NCBI GenBank assembly: GCA_028279875.1
Contig: JANQMU010000061.1
Span: 1 to 64,000 of the forward strand
Length of the DNA: 64,000 nt
Reading direction: 5' to 3'
Source of the DNA: Rhizobiaceae bacterium
GTDB taxonomy: Bacteria > Pseudomonadota > Alphaproteobacteria > Rhizobiales > Rhizobiaceae
The translations under genes and the position numbers were made by a program. Positions 17,372 through 26,892 of this stretch are shown here, piece by piece; within the stretch, counting starts at the first letter, position 1, and each line of letters opens with the position of its first letter. The notes beneath the pieces were generated by a model that saw only the letters and a program-made list of their open reading frames with translations, had not been told where the DNA came from and did no database searches.

Positions 17372-19309
17372 ATGTTCGAACACGCGTTCTCTGCCCTGGA
17401 TTCCCTTTTCGATCCGATCCGGCTCCTGGCGCTGTTCGGCGGAATGCTCGTCGGCATGGTGTTCGGCATGTTGCCGGGCCTGGGCGGTGTCGCGGCCGTG
17501 TCGATCCTGCTGCCCTTCATCTATTATCTGGATGATTTCTCGGGCCTGGCGATGCTGCTGGGTGCGGTGGCCGTCGTCTACACTTCCGATACGATCACAT
17601 CGGTTCTGCTCGGCGCGCCGGGCTCTCCGGCCTCCGCACCGACCGCCATTGAGGGGCATGCCCTGGCCAAACAGGGTCAGGCCGCCCGCGCGCTGGGCGT
17701 CGGTTTCCTGGCCTCTATGATCGGCGGCCTGACGGGTGCGGCGATCCTCTTTCTTGCCATACCGGTTGCCGGACCGATCGTGCTCATGCTGGGCACGCCG
17801 GAATTGTTCATGTTCGCGCTTGTCGGCCTGATCTTCGCCAGTTCGATGATCGGCAAGGATCTGGCGAAAGGGCTCGCCTCAGCCTGCCTCGGCCTGTTTC
17901 TCGGCGTCGTCGGGCCGGCATCGGCCGCAGCCGATTTTCGCTTCACCTTCGACCAGGTCTACCTGCTGGACGGGTTGTCCCTGACCATTGTGGCGCTCGG
18001 ACTGTTCGGTGTCGCCGAGGCGATTTCGATGCTGGCGGCCGGCGGCGGCATTTCCCATATTCCGGTCGCGGTCACCCATTGGAGCGAGGGTTTCCGGGAT
18101 TTCTGGAAGAACAAGTGGCTGGTCTTCCGGGCGTCGATCATCGGGGTTTTCGGCGGGTTTGTGCCGGCCGTCGGCGCATCCGCCTCGACTTGGGTCGCCT
18201 ATGGCCACGCGATCCGCTCCACGAGGGACAAGAAGCGCTTCGGCAAGGGCGAAATCCGCGGCATTGCGGCTTCCGAGGGCGCCAACAACGCGACGGTCAT
18301 TGCCGATCTGGTGCCGACGGTCCTTTTCAGCGTGCCGGGCGGTCCCGCGGCGGCGATCTTCCTCGGGGCGCTGTTTACCTTCGGCTACTATCCCGGCCCG
18401 AGAATGATCAACCAGAACCCCGATCTGATGTTCCTGATCGTGTGGAGCGTCGCCCTCGCCTCGGTGGTCGGTGCCGCCCTTTGTTTCGCTGTGACACCGG
18501 CCCTCGCCCGGCTGACGCGCATCCCCTTTGCCATCATCGCCGCGCCGCTGATCCTGATCATGGTCATCGGCGCCTATCAGGCGACCAGCACGATGGGCGA
18601 TATCTTCATGCTGTTCGCGCTCGGTGCCCTGGGCTGGATGATGAAACATGCCGAATGGCCGCGCGCGCCGGCGCTGGTCGGCTTCGTGCTGGCGACACCG
18701 ATGGAGCAGTATTTCTGGCTCGCGAACCAGCTCCATGGCTGGTCATGGCTGCTGCGCCCCGGCGTGCTCATCATTGCGTCGTTCATCATCGTTCCGGTGC
18801 TGCTCAATATCTGGCGGAGGTGGCGCACGGGCGGCAAACCGCAACGCGATGCCGCCGCGGAGGCGCTCGACCTGCCGGATACAACCGACAACAAGACCGT
18901 GTCGCTGATCCTCGCGGCACTCGTCTGCGTCGCCTTTGCCTATGCGATATGGGAGATGACGGGCTTCAACCCCTCCTCGCGGCTGATGCCGTCCCTGGCT
19001 CTCCTGCCCGGCCTGCCGCTGGCGCTCTGGCTGCTCGTTCGCGCGGTACGCAACTATACACCGTCGGCCGACCCCGCTTTCAAGGAACCGATGATCCTGG
19101 CCGTGTTGATCGCCTATGCCGTCGCCCTCTGGGCGGTCGGCTTCACTGTCTCCACCATTGCCCTGCTCGGCTGGATGCTCTTTTTCCGCGCCAAAATGCG
19201 ACCGGTCGCGGGTGCGGTCTATGGCGTGATCGTCTTCGGCCTGGCGTGGCTGCTCTTCGACGTCCTGCGGGGCGATGCGCCGACGGGCGCACTGACCGGC
19301 ATCAGTTAA
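17372..19309 (+). CDS. TTT permease, apparent TctA-TctB fusion
   Basis: 645 aa, about 130-150 longer than a usual TctA (about 500). Residues 1-490 are TctA: GMVFGMLPGLGGVAAVSILLP, SVLLGAPGSPASAPTAIEGH and RGIAASEGANNATVIADLVPT are the conserved substrate/Na loops. After a charged linker (about 490-510), residues 511-640 add four hydrophobic segments, with LMPSLALLPGLPLALWLL and an ALWAVGFTVSTIALLGWMLFF pair, the topology of a TctB small subunit. No separate tctB was found nearby. The membrane complex would import the TctC ligand with Na+ or H+. The ATG at 17372 lacks a strong Shine-Dalgarno. Confidence 0.85.
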   Translation: MFEHAFSALDSLFDPIRLLALFGGMLVGMVFGMLPGLGGVAAVSILLPFIYYLDDFSGLAMLLGAVAVVYTSDTITSVLLGAPGSPASAPTAIEGHALAKQGQAARALGVGFLASMIGGLTGAAILFLAIPVAGPIVLMLGTPELFMFALVGLIFASSMIGKDLAKGLASACLGLFLGVVGPASAAADFRFTFDQVYLLDGLSLTIVALGLFGVAEAISMLAAGGGISHIPVAVTHWSEGFRDFWKNKWLVFRASIIGVFGGFVPAVGASASTWVAYGHAIRSTRDKKRFGKGEIRGIAASEGANNATVIADLVPTVLFSVPGGPAAAIFLGALFTFGYYPGPRMINQNPDLMFLIVWSVALASVVGAALCFAVTPALARLTRIPFAIIAAPLILIMVIGAYQATSTMGDIFMLFALGALGWMMKHAEWPRAPALVGFVLATPMEQYFWLANQLHGWSWLLRPGVLIIASFIIVPVLLNIWRRWRTGGKPQRDAAAEALDLPDTTDNKTVSLILAALVCVAFAYAIWEMTGFNPSSRLMPSLALLPGLPLALWLLVRAVRNYTPSADPAFKEPMILAVLIAYAVALWAVGFTVSTIALLGWMLFFRAKMRPVAGAVYGVIVFGLAWLLFDVLRGDAPTGALTGIS

Positions 19310-19323
19310 AAAAGGAAAACCGC

Positions 19324-19842
19324 ATGATCGACAGCGATATCATCGAACCCAGCATCGACCCGGCCACCAAGAAGATCGGCATCCGCCATGTCAAGGCGAC
19401 CAATGCGGCCGGCACGCGCACGAAGATCCAGGTGCGCGATTTCGATCCGGTCTATACCGACGAGCCGGCATCGCTGGGCGGTACGAATTCAGCGCCCAGC
19501 CCGCTGGAAACGGTGCTGGTGGCGCTGGTCGGCTGCGACGGCGTCATCATCAACGGCGTCGCCTCGGCGATCGGGTTTTCCTATACCGGTGTCGATTTTG
19601 CCTGCGAGAGCCAGATCGATGTGCGCGGCCCCAAGGGCGTTCCGGGCATCCGCCCCTATTTCGAGACGGCCAAGCTGGATATCACCGTCTATACCGACGA
19701 GAGCGAAGCGCGGTTTCAGCAATTGCGGAAGAACGTCGAGTTTCGCTGCCCGGTCATGAACCTGCTTCATGCCGCCAATGTCGAGATGGAAGTCAACTGG
19801 ATCGCTCGCCCGGCCGGGGAATATGCCGGGACGGTAGACTGA
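19324..19842 (+). CDS. OsmC family protein
   Basis: 172 aa. OsmC/Ohr-fold thiol peroxidase-like protein. Both redox cysteines are present: VALVGCDGVIING on the long helix and EFRCPVMNLLHAA near the C-terminus. The family reduces organic hydroperoxides with dithiols, or in YhfA-like branches has unknown roles. AAAAAGGAAAA lies upstream and only 14 bases separate it from tctA, so it is the last gene of the TTT operon. Its presence there hints at a reactive or peroxidisable substrate, which is inference. Confidence 0.85.
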   Translation: MIDSDIIEPSIDPATKKIGIRHVKATNAAGTRTKIQVRDFDPVYTDEPASLGGTNSAPSPLETVLVALVGCDGVIINGVASAIGFSYTGVDFACESQIDVRGPKGVPGIRPYFETAKLDITVYTDESEARFQQLRKNVEFRCPVMNLLHAANVEMEVNWIARPAGEYAGTVD

Positions 19843-20054
19843 GAAATATCCTGCGCCAGGAGCCCGACCCGCCGAATTGACGCCGGTCAAATCGCTTTCC
19901 CGTCATCGAATGCAGACTGCATCTGTTCACGAGGCAATGTGTGAACCCCAACCCGGCGTGCCCTCGCGCCGGTTTCGCATGGGCAGTCAAACGATCCGCA
20001 CCCTGAAACGGGTCGCGAACAGGCAGTGGAAAAACCCTGACAAAAGGACTACTC

Positions 20055-20075
20055 ATGCGCAAAACTGAAATGTGA
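20055..20075 (+). other. Possible six-codon leader mini-ORF
   Basis: The sequence AAAAGG, seven bases, ATG, four sense codons, a second ATG and TGA (product MRKTEM) ends 18 bases before the RND adaptor ATG. A good ribosome site this close to the next gene could mark a leader peptide or a chance match. The remaining gap 19843-20054 shows only a small GTTCAC/GTGAAC inverted repeat and no gene. Confidence 0.15.
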
Positions 20076-20093
20076 CGACGGAAAGACCACCCC

Positions 20094-21098
20094 ATGCCAT
20101 TTCATCGCGCTATCCCGTTTCTTTCAGCCTGGACGGTTCTCCTGACCTGTTTTGCCGCAGTCTTTCCCGTTTCCGGCGCGGCGCGGGCCGAGACCATTAC
20201 GCTGGCCCCGGTTTCCGTGACGGAATGGAAGGCCGTCTATGGCCGTGTCGAGGCGCGCGAGACCGTCGCGGCACGGGCACGGATCGGCGGGTTGCTGGTC
20301 GAATTGTCGGTCACCGAGGGCAATCTGGTGACCGCCGGCCAGCAGATCGCCACCGTCCGCGATGACAAGATCACCTTCCGGATCGCCGCCCTCGATGCGG
20401 AAATCGACGCGTTGAAGGCGCAACTCGCCACCGCCCAGGCGGAGCTGGAGCGCGGAGAGGAACTGGTCAAGCGCGGCGTCTCGACCGCCCAGCGGCTGGA
20501 TCAGCTTCGCACAGCCGTCGATGTGGTGCAGGGCCAGATCAAATCGACCGAGGCGCAACGGGCCGTCGCGACCCAGCAGGTCGCCGAGGGCGCGGTTCTG
20601 GCGCCCGGCGCCGGCCGTGTTCTGACCGTTCCGGTCACGCTGGGCGGCGTCATCCTGGCCGGCGAAACGGTGGCAACGATCGGCGGCGGCGGCTTTTTCC
20701 TGCGGCTGGCGATTCCCGAGCGTCACGCCCCGGCCCTGCGCCAGGGCGCAACGATCCGCATCACCGCCGGCGGCTCCGAATCCGATGGCGAGATCGTCAA
20801 GATCTATCCGCAGATCGAAAACGGCCGGGTGATCGCCGATGTCGAGATGGAAGGCCTCGATACGGCCTTCGTCAATGCCCGCGTGCTGGTGGAACTGCCG
20901 GTGGGCGAGCGTTCCGCCCTGCTGATTCCGGCCGATGCCGTCGCCACGCGGTCGGGCATCGATTTCGTCACCGTCATGACGGGTGACGCGGCGACGGACC
21001 GTGCCGTCGTGCTGGGCGAAGCCATCACACGGGATGGCGCCGACTTCGTCGAAGTGCTGACCGGCCTTGCGCCCGGTGATCCGGTGGTCGTTCCGTGA
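20094..21098 (+). CDS. RND efflux periplasmic adaptor (membrane fusion protein)
   Basis: 334 aa. Signal peptide about 1-32, ending GAARA; no lipobox. A biotinyl/lipoyl half-motif (ARARIGGLLVELSVTEGNLVTAGQQIATV) flanks a coiled-coil hairpin of about 70-155 rich in Glu/Ala/Gln (DAEIDALKAQLATAQAELER). Beta-barrel and membrane-proximal segments follow. It links the inner-membrane pump encoded next to an outer-membrane channel that is not in the window. Its TGA overlaps the GTG of the pump (GTGA), so the two are translated together. Confidence 0.9.
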   Translation: MPFHRAIPFLSAWTVLLTCFAAVFPVSGAARAETITLAPVSVTEWKAVYGRVEARETVAARARIGGLLVELSVTEGNLVTAGQQIATVRDDKITFRIAALDAEIDALKAQLATAQAELERGEELVKRGVSTAQRLDQLRTAVDVVQGQIKSTEAQRAVATQQVAEGAVLAPGAGRVLTVPVTLGGVILAGETVATIGGGGFFLRLAIPERHAPALRQGATIRITAGGSESDGEIVKIYPQIENGRVIADVEMEGLDTAFVNARVLVELPVGERSALLIPADAVATRSGIDFVTVMTGDAATDRAVVLGEAITRDGADFVEVLTGLAPGDPVVVP

Positions 21099-24000
21099 CC
21101 CCGCCCCGCCTCGGCATTGCGGGTGGCCTGACCCGCGCCTTCATCACCTCGCCGCTGACGCCGCTGTTCCTGCTGGCGGCCATCGTCTTCGGGATCGTGG
21201 CGCTGGTGTCGCTGCCGCGCGAGGAGGAACCGCAGATCTCGGTGCCGATGGTCGACATCCATGTGCGTGCCGACGGCCTGCGGGCGGAAGACGCCGTCAA
21301 GCTGATCACCGAGCCGCTGGAAACCATCGTCAAGGGCATTGACGGCGTCGAACATGTCTATTCCCAGACCGCCGACGACCGGGCGATGGTGACGGCCCGC
21401 TTCGTCGTCGGCACATCGTCGGATGCCGCCGTTCTGCGGGTCCATGACAAGGTGCGCGCCAATTATGACCGCATCCCGGTCGGCGTGCCGGAGCCGATGA
21501 TCGTCGGCCGCGGCATCGACGATGTGGCGATCATGACGCTGACCCTGTCGCCGCGCCCGGAAAGCGCCGACGCCATATCGGCGAACGATCTGACCCGGAT
21601 CGCCCGGGAACTGCGCACCGAAATCTCCAAGATCGACGATGTCGGACTGACCTATCTGGTCGGCGAGACCGGGGAATTGCTGCGTATCGCGCCGCGCCCC
21701 GACCGCCTGGCGCTCCATGGTGTCACCCTGCAGCAGCTTGCCGGCAAGGTGACCGGGGCCAACAGGGCTTTTCCGGCCGGCCGGGTCCGCGACGGCGGCG
21801 AGCAGATCGAACTGGTCGCCGGCGAGACGCTGCGTGCGCCGGAGGAGATCGGCAATCTGCTGCTGACGACACGCGACAACCGGCCGGTCTATGTGCGCGA
21901 TGTGGCGCAGGTGGCCTTCGCGGACGACGGCGCGGACGTGCTGGTCTCGACGGTCACCCGGACTGATGGAGAGCTCCAGCGCGTGCCGTCGGTGACGCTC
22001 GCCGTCGCCAAGCGGGCGGGCTCGAACGCGGTCCACGTGGCCGAGAACATCCTGCACCGGGTCGCACTGCTCGAGGGCACACTGATCCCCGACGAGATCA
22101 CCATCGAGGTCACGCGCAATTACGGCGAAAGCGCCAATGAGAAGGCCAACGAACTGCTCTATCACCTGGCGCTGGCCACCGTCTCGATCATTGCCCTTGT
22201 CTGGATCGCCATCGGCCGGCGCGAGGCGGTGGTCGTTGCCGTCGTCATTCCGGTGACCATCCTGCTGACCCTCTTTGCGTCCTGGCTGATGGGCTACACG
22301 CTGAACCGGGTGTCGCTGTTCGCCCTGATCTTTTCGATCGGCATCCTGGTGGATGATGCGATCGTCGTCATCGAGAATATCGCCAGGCACTGGGGCATGG
22401 GGGACGGCCGGGCACGCCGGCAGGCGGCCATCGACGCGGTGGCCGAGGTCGGCAATCCGACCATCGTCGCGACCCTGACCGTGGTGGCCGCACTGCTGCC
22501 GATGCTGTTCGTGTCGGGCATGATGGGACCCTATATGAGCCCCATCCCGGCCAATGCCTCGGCGGCGATGATCTTTTCGTTCTTCGTCGCGGTCACCGTG
22601 ACGCCGTGGCTGATGTTGAAGCTCGCCGGCCGGGCCCCTGCCCCGGCCCATCACGACGGTGGCCAGGGCGGCGCCTTCGGGCGCGTCTATCGGGCGGCGG
22701 CGGCCCCGATCCTCTCCTCGAAAACCGCCAGTTGGCTGTTCCTCATCGTCGTCGGCATCCTGACCCTCGGGTCGCTGTCGCTGTTCTACACCCAGCAGGT
22801 CACCGTCAAGCTGCTGCCCTTCGACAACAAATCGGAACTGTCGGTGGTCATCGACCTGCCTGAGGGTTCGTCGGTTGAGGCGACGGATGCCGTCGCGCAA
22901 TCGGTGGCACGCGCGGTGCTCGAGCTGGATGAGGTCCAGTCCGTGCAGACACATGCCGGCACGGCGGCGCCATTCAATTTCAATGGGCTCGTGCGCCATT
23001 CCTATCTGCGCGCCATGCCCGAGCAGGGCGATGTGGCGCTCAACCTTGTCCCGAAGGATGCGCGCGACCGCTCCAGCCACGACATCGCGCTGGAGATCCG
23101 TGAACGGATCGCCGGCATCGACATGCCCGAAGGCACCAGCCTGAAGGTTGTCGAGCCGCCGCCCGGCCCGCCGGTCCTGGCAACGCTGCTCGCCGAGATC
23201 TACGGGCCCGATCCGGAAACCCGGCGGCGTGTCGCGGCCAAAGTCGAGGCGGCGTTTAGGTCGGTGCCCTTCATCGTCGATGTCGACAATTCCTACGGCG
23301 TGCCGCCGCGGCGGCTGGCGGCGACCGTGTCGACCGACGATGCCGAGTTCTTCCAGGTGCAGGAGGCCGATGTTTTCGACACCATCGCCATCCTCAATGG
23401 CGGACGCACGGTCGGCTATTCGCATCGCGGCGAAGGCCGCCAGCCGATCCCGATCCGCATCGAGCGGCCGAAGGGCCAGCGCACCGTCGACGAACTGTTC
23501 CTGACAACGCCCATCCCGGCCAATGTGTTGCCGGGCAGCCGCGGCGTCGTGGAGCTCGGCGACGTCGTCCGGGTCTCGGAAGAACGGGCCTCCCATCCGG
23601 TGTTCCGCCACAATGGTCGGGCCGCCGAGATGGTGACCGCGGAACTTGCCGGCACCTTCGAGGCGCCGCTCTACGGCATGCTCGCCGTTCAGGAAGCCCT
23701 TGACGCCCAGGACTGGACGGGGCTGACGAAACCGCGGATCTCGCTGCATGGCCAGCCCGACGATGAATCCCGCCCGACCCTGTTGTGGGATGGCGAATGG
23801 GAGGTGACCTGGGTGACCTTCCGCGACATGGGCGCGGCCTTCGGCGTGGCGCTGCTTGGCATCTATATTCTGGTTGTCGGCCAGTTCGGCTCGTTCAAGG
23901 TGCCGCTGGTGATCCTGACCCCGATCCCGCTCACCTTCATCGGCATTGTCGGCGGCCACTGGCTGTTCGGCGCGCCGTTCTCGGCCACCTCGATGATCGG

Positions 24001-24289
24001 CTTCATCGCGCTGGCCGGAATCATCGTCCGCAATTCGATCCTGCTGGTGGATTTCATCCGTCACACCCCGTCGCCGGACCGCCCGCTGACCGAGATCGTG
24101 CTGGAGGCCGGCGCCATCCGCTTCAAGCCGATCCTGCTGACGGCGCTGGCAGCGATGATCGGCGCCGCCGTGATCCTGACCGACCCGATCTTCCAGGGGC
24201 TGGCCATCTCGCTGCTCTTCGGGCTGGCGTCGTCGACCCTGCTCACGGTCCTGGTAATCCCCGCGATGTATCGCGTGCTGCGAACTTAA
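21095..24289 (+). CDS. RND efflux pump, AcrB/HAE-type permease
   Basis: 1064 aa, typical of RND pumps, with two repeats of TM1, a large periplasmic loop, and TM2-6. Residues in TM4 needed for proton relay are present (ILVDDAIVVIENIARHW, a DD pair), and the second repeat has FIALAGIIVRNSILLVDFI. The start is a GTG overlapping the adaptor stop. The family exports drugs, bile-like compounds or solvents. The substrate cannot be inferred. No TetR or MarR regulator adjoins the pair, so it may be driven from the upstream TTT operon or its own promoter. Confidence 0.92.
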   Translation: MTPPRLGIAGGLTRAFITSPLTPLFLLAAIVFGIVALVSLPREEEPQISVPMVDIHVRADGLRAEDAVKLITEPLETIVKGIDGVEHVYSQTADDRAMVTARFVVGTSSDAAVLRVHDKVRANYDRIPVGVPEPMIVGRGIDDVAIMTLTLSPRPESADAISANDLTRIARELRTEISKIDDVGLTYLVGETGELLRIAPRPDRLALHGVTLQQLAGKVTGANRAFPAGRVRDGGEQIELVAGETLRAPEEIGNLLLTTRDNRPVYVRDVAQVAFADDGADVLVSTVTRTDGELQRVPSVTLAVAKRAGSNAVHVAENILHRVALLEGTLIPDEITIEVTRNYGESANEKANELLYHLALATVSIIALVWIAIGRREAVVVAVVIPVTILLTLFASWLMGYTLNRVSLFALIFSIGILVDDAIVVIENIARHWGMGDGRARRQAAIDAVAEVGNPTIVATLTVVAALLPMLFVSGMMGPYMSPIPANASAAMIFSFFVAVTVTPWLMLKLAGRAPAPAHHDGGQGGAFGRVYRAAAAPILSSKTASWLFLIVVGILTLGSLSLFYTQQVTVKLLPFDNKSELSVVIDLPEGSSVEATDAVAQSVARAVLELDEVQSVQTHAGTAAPFNFNGLVRHSYLRAMPEQGDVALNLVPKDARDRSSHDIALEIRERIAGIDMPEGTSLKVVEPPPGPPVLATLLAEIYGPDPETRRRVAAKVEAAFRSVPFIVDVDNSYGVPPRRLAATVSTDDAEFFQVQEADVFDTIAILNGGRTVGYSHRGEGRQPIPIRIERPKGQRTVDELFLTTPIPANVLPGSRGVVELGDVVRVSEERASHPVFRHNGRAAEMVTAELAGTFEAPLYGMLAVQEALDAQDWTGLTKPRISLHGQPDDESRPTLLWDGEWEVTWVTFRDMGAAFGVALLGIYILVVGQFGSFKVPLVILTPIPLTFIGIVGGHWLFGAPFSATSMIGFIALAGIIVRNSILLVDFIRHTPSPDRPLTEIVLEAGAIRFKPILLTALAAMIGAAVILTDPIFQGLAISLLFGLASSTLLTVLVIPAMYRVLRT

Positions 24290-24440
24290 GAACATCAACT
24301 TTTGATTGCAAACTCTTCAAGCCCAGAGTAGACAGGTTGCATCATGAAACCGCCTGCCGTCAGTGCAGGACGGACCTATGGTGGAAATTGCCGTCAAATG
24401 ACATCGCGGGAGCGACTGCGCAACTGCAACAGGAGGTTGT

Positions 24441-25088
24441 ATGTATTCGATATTCAGGAACGCTGGCCGATCCATGGCAGTCGGCTTTGCCATTGCCGGA
24501 TTGCTGTCGCTGGCCGGGCCGAAGGCACAGGCGCAAACCGAAGCGGAAGCAGCGGCCGCCTCGCAGCGTAAACTGACCGAAGCCGAGTGGAGCCGCCTGG
24601 AGAAGGATTGCCCGCTGCCAGCCGGACGCGAGATGCTGAGCGGGTTTCCGGCCGGAATCACCGCGACCCGCGTGTCGCTCCCCGAACAGAACTTCCTCGG
24701 GCTTATCATATTCGGTCTGACCGGTGATTCGGCGGGCAACAGCAGGGTGGATGTCTTTCCCGCCCTGCCGCGTGGCGGGATCGGCAAGCGCGACTATTGC
24801 GATACCATCGTGTATGGCGAAATCGCCGCAACGCCGCATTCGGCCGTCGTCGGACTGCGCCTTCGGCCCGGCCTTGATCTGAGAAAGGACTACCCGACCT
24901 CACTCCCGCAGATCGAGCAGTTCGGACAATGGGCAGCGATCTCTGCCATGGGTTTTGCGCGGATCGAGATCGCAGACGCAAAGGAGGCTCCCTGGGTTGT
25001 CGCCAAAATCGCAGACCTGCAAATGATAGCCTCGGATCGGCTCTATTTCGTCGTCGACCAAAATCTCTATGTTCCGTTGCGCGAATAG
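24441..25088 (+). CDS. Secreted protein of unknown function
   Basis: 215 aa, with a strong AGGAGG before the ATG. Signal peptide about 1-32 (basic start, AVGFAIAGLLSLAG core, cleavage near AQAQ). A short Ala/Glu/Gln helix follows, then a mixed alpha/beta body with two Cys (in ERLEKDCPLPAG and KRDYCDTIVYG) that could form a disulfide. No recognised domain. It stands alone after the RND pump, with 150 bases between them, and converges with the SMP-30 operon. Confidence 0.7.
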   Translation: MYSIFRNAGRSMAVGFAIAGLLSLAGPKAQAQTEAEAAAASQRKLTEAEWSRLEKDCPLPAGREMLSGFPAGITATRVSLPEQNFLGLIIFGLTGDSAGNSRVDVFPALPRGGIGKRDYCDTIVYGEIAATPHSAVVGLRLRPGLDLRKDYPTSLPQIEQFGQWAAISAMGFARIEIADAKEAPWVVAKIADLQMIASDRLYFVVDQNLYVPLRE

Positions 25089-25150
25089 TGACCGTGCTGC
25101 TGTTTGAGTGACCACGGGGCGCGTTGAGAGCCAGCCCGAAGGTTCCCGCG

Positions 25151-26044
25151 TCAGCCGGCGAAGAGATTTTCAGGAAGACCACGCATATCGGTTTCGACGG
25201 CAAACAGCGCGCCGGCATCCGGTTCCGAGTTCAGCGCCTCCGCCGACATGCGCTGGCGGGCGCTGGTGATGAACAATGTTCTCAGATCATCGCTCCCGAA
25301 CGTGCAGGCGGTGACCTGCGAGACCGGTACCTTGATGATCCGGTCGCATCTGCCATCGGGCGTGAAACGGACCACGCATCCGGCGCCATAGCGCACATTC
25401 CACAAGCCGCCATCGCTGTCCACGGCCGACCCGTCGGGCATGCCGGGCGCCGCCGTCGCCGCTGCAAAAATGCGGCGGTTGCCGATCGTGCCGGTATCAA
25501 CGTCAAAGTCGAACGCCTCGATTTCACCGGTTTTTGAATCGGAGAAATACATGGTCCTGCCATCGGGGCTCCATCGCATGCTGTTGGGGATGCAGACATG
25601 CTCCAGCAGCGTGTCGCACTCGCCGGTAGCACCGATGCGATAAAGCCGCCCCCCGGCATAGCGCGCGCGGTCGACCATCGTGCCGAGCCACAAGCGGCCA
25701 TGGGAATCGCAACGGCCTTCGTTCGGCCGGTTGTCGGGCAGGTCGCTTTCGAGCTCCTTGAATCTGTCGAGTGTCCCGGAACCAGGATCGAAGACATGAA
25801 TGCCACCCTTGAGGGCGAGCAGCAGGCCGCCGCGTGAACGCAGAGCAACGGCGCCGACGAGAGCCGGCATCGCATAGCGATCCAGTGCGCCGCTCGACGG
25901 GACATATCGAAAAACCGCCGGGGCGCGGATGTCCACCCACCACAGACAGGCTTCCCGCACGGACCATACTGGCCCTTCGCCAAGTGCATTGGCGACCTTG
26001 CAAACCATCCGGGCCGGACCGCAATCGCCCGAAGCAGCGATCAT
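25151..26044 (-). CDS. SMP-30/gluconolactonase family lactonase (apionolactonase candidate)
   Basis: 297 aa six-bladed beta-propeller. The metal ligands of SMP-30 fit exactly: Glu23 (GEGPVW), Asn154 (CIPNSMRWSPDG) and Asp204 (GMPDGSAVD), equivalent to E18, N154 and D204 in human SMP30. The family hydrolyses sugar lactones. The ATG at 26044 overlaps the TGA of the ApnO-like gene (ATGA), so translation is coupled; a longer in-frame start is rejected on this ground. As the last gene of the four-gene operon with the RuBisCO-like protein, it would open the lactone made by a sugar dehydrogenase, giving a sugar acid for the ApnO-like enzyme. The precise lactone is inferred. Confidence 0.85.
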   Translation of the reverse strand: MIAASGDCGPARMVCKVANALGEGPVWSVREACLWWVDIRAPAVFRYVPSSGALDRYAMPALVGAVALRSRGGLLLALKGGIHVFDPGSGTLDRFKELESDLPDNRPNEGRCDSHGRLWLGTMVDRARYAGGRLYRIGATGECDTLLEHVCIPNSMRWSPDGRTMYFSDSKTGEIEAFDFDVDTGTIGNRRIFAAATAAPGMPDGSAVDSDGGLWNVRYGAGCVVRFTPDGRCDRIIKVPVSQVTACTFGSDDLRTLFITSARQRMSAEALNSEPDAGALFAVETDMRGLPENLFAG

Positions 26045-26892
26045 TCGGTGTGGCCGGGATTGCAGATCGATACGACCGACCGGCGGACGGCTTCCGGCGC
26101 GAAGACCCGGTCCAGCCATCCCTCCCTGAAGATGACGGGTTTTGCTTCCTCCATCGCCTGGATTGCGCCTTCGGAGAACTGACCGTCGGTAAAGGCCTTG
26201 AAGAAAATGGAGAGCTCGATCTGCAGATGGCCGAGCATGAAGTCGATCGCCGCGGCCTCGGGCACGCCTCTGCGGATCGCTTCATCGGTCGCTTCGCGCA
26301 TCGCCTGGCACAGGGTTGCGCCGACGGTTTCGGCAAGCGCCGGCTCCAGAATGGCGATCTGCTCAAGCGTGCACCGGTGCGAGCGGACAACGGGCGCGTA
26401 AATCGTCCGCGCCACCTCTTCGCACAGCGCATAATGATCTTCCGGACCCTGTATCAGGGCACAGACGATGCCTTGTTTGGCGGCGACACCGCCGAAAAAA
26501 TCCCTCTGGGCGGCAGGATCGGTTTCGTAGCCGAACAGCGGAGGGTGGCACGGATGGGTGCAGAAGTAGGTCACGTCGTCCCGCTCCGGCATTTCCCCGG
26601 CATAGGGGGCCGCCGCATCCAGCACGATCAGCGCACAGCCCGGACGCACCTTGTCGATGACCTGCCGGGCGACCTTGCCGATCAGCCGGTCGGGCACCGC
26701 CAGCACCACGATATCGGTATCCTGCAGCGCCGTTTCGAGAGCGACGGTTTCGATCCCGAGTTCGTCCCGGAGCCTCGCCCGGCCGGCCTCCGAGATCTCG
26801 ACATGGCTGACGTCGAACCGGGACCGCTGAAGATTGGTGGACAGGCGAACGCCCATTTTTCCGCCGGCGCCTAAAAGTGCGATCCTCGTCAT
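26041..26892 (-). CDS. apnO: ApnO-like dehydrogenase (D-apionate oxidoisomerase candidate)
   Basis: 283 aa NAD-dependent dehydrogenase. An N-terminal Rossmann fold (IALLGAGGKMGVRLSTNL) is followed by DTDIVVLAVPD, and the C-terminal all-alpha part resembles 6-phosphogluconate dehydrogenase. HPCHPPLFGYETD and a GPEDHYALCEE segment are typical of the group containing D-apionate oxidoisomerase, which oxidises D-apionate and migrates a hydroxymethyl group to give 3-oxo-isoapionate. ATGA overlaps on both sides join it to the kinase and the lactonase. The family assignment is firm; the exact substrate rests on recalled family resemblance and context. Confidence 0.75.
   Translation of the reverse strand: MTRIALLGAGGKMGVRLSTNLQRSRFDVSHVEISEAGRARLRDELGIETVALETALQDTDIVVLAVPDRLIGKVARQVIDKVRPGCALIVLDAAAPYAGEMPERDDVTYFCTHPCHPPLFGYETDPAAQRDFFGGVAAKQGIVCALIQGPEDHYALCEEVARTIYAPVVRSHRCTLEQIAILEPALAETVGATLCQAMREATDEAIRRGVPEAAAIDFMLGHLQIELSIFFKAFTDGQFSEGAIQAMEEAKPVIFREGWLDRVFAPEAVRRSVVSICNPGHTE

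Noticed and set aside
18079-19842. 587-codon plus-strand frame overlapping tctA and osmC
   Set aside because: It is an out-of-frame shadow of two clear genes, with low-complexity Arg/Gly/Ala sequence and no domain.
20804-24298. 1164-codon open frame on the minus strand opposite the RND pump
   Set aside because: Arg/Asp/Gly/His-rich composition typical of antisense frames in high-GC genes; the plus strand encodes a full RND permease with all signatures.
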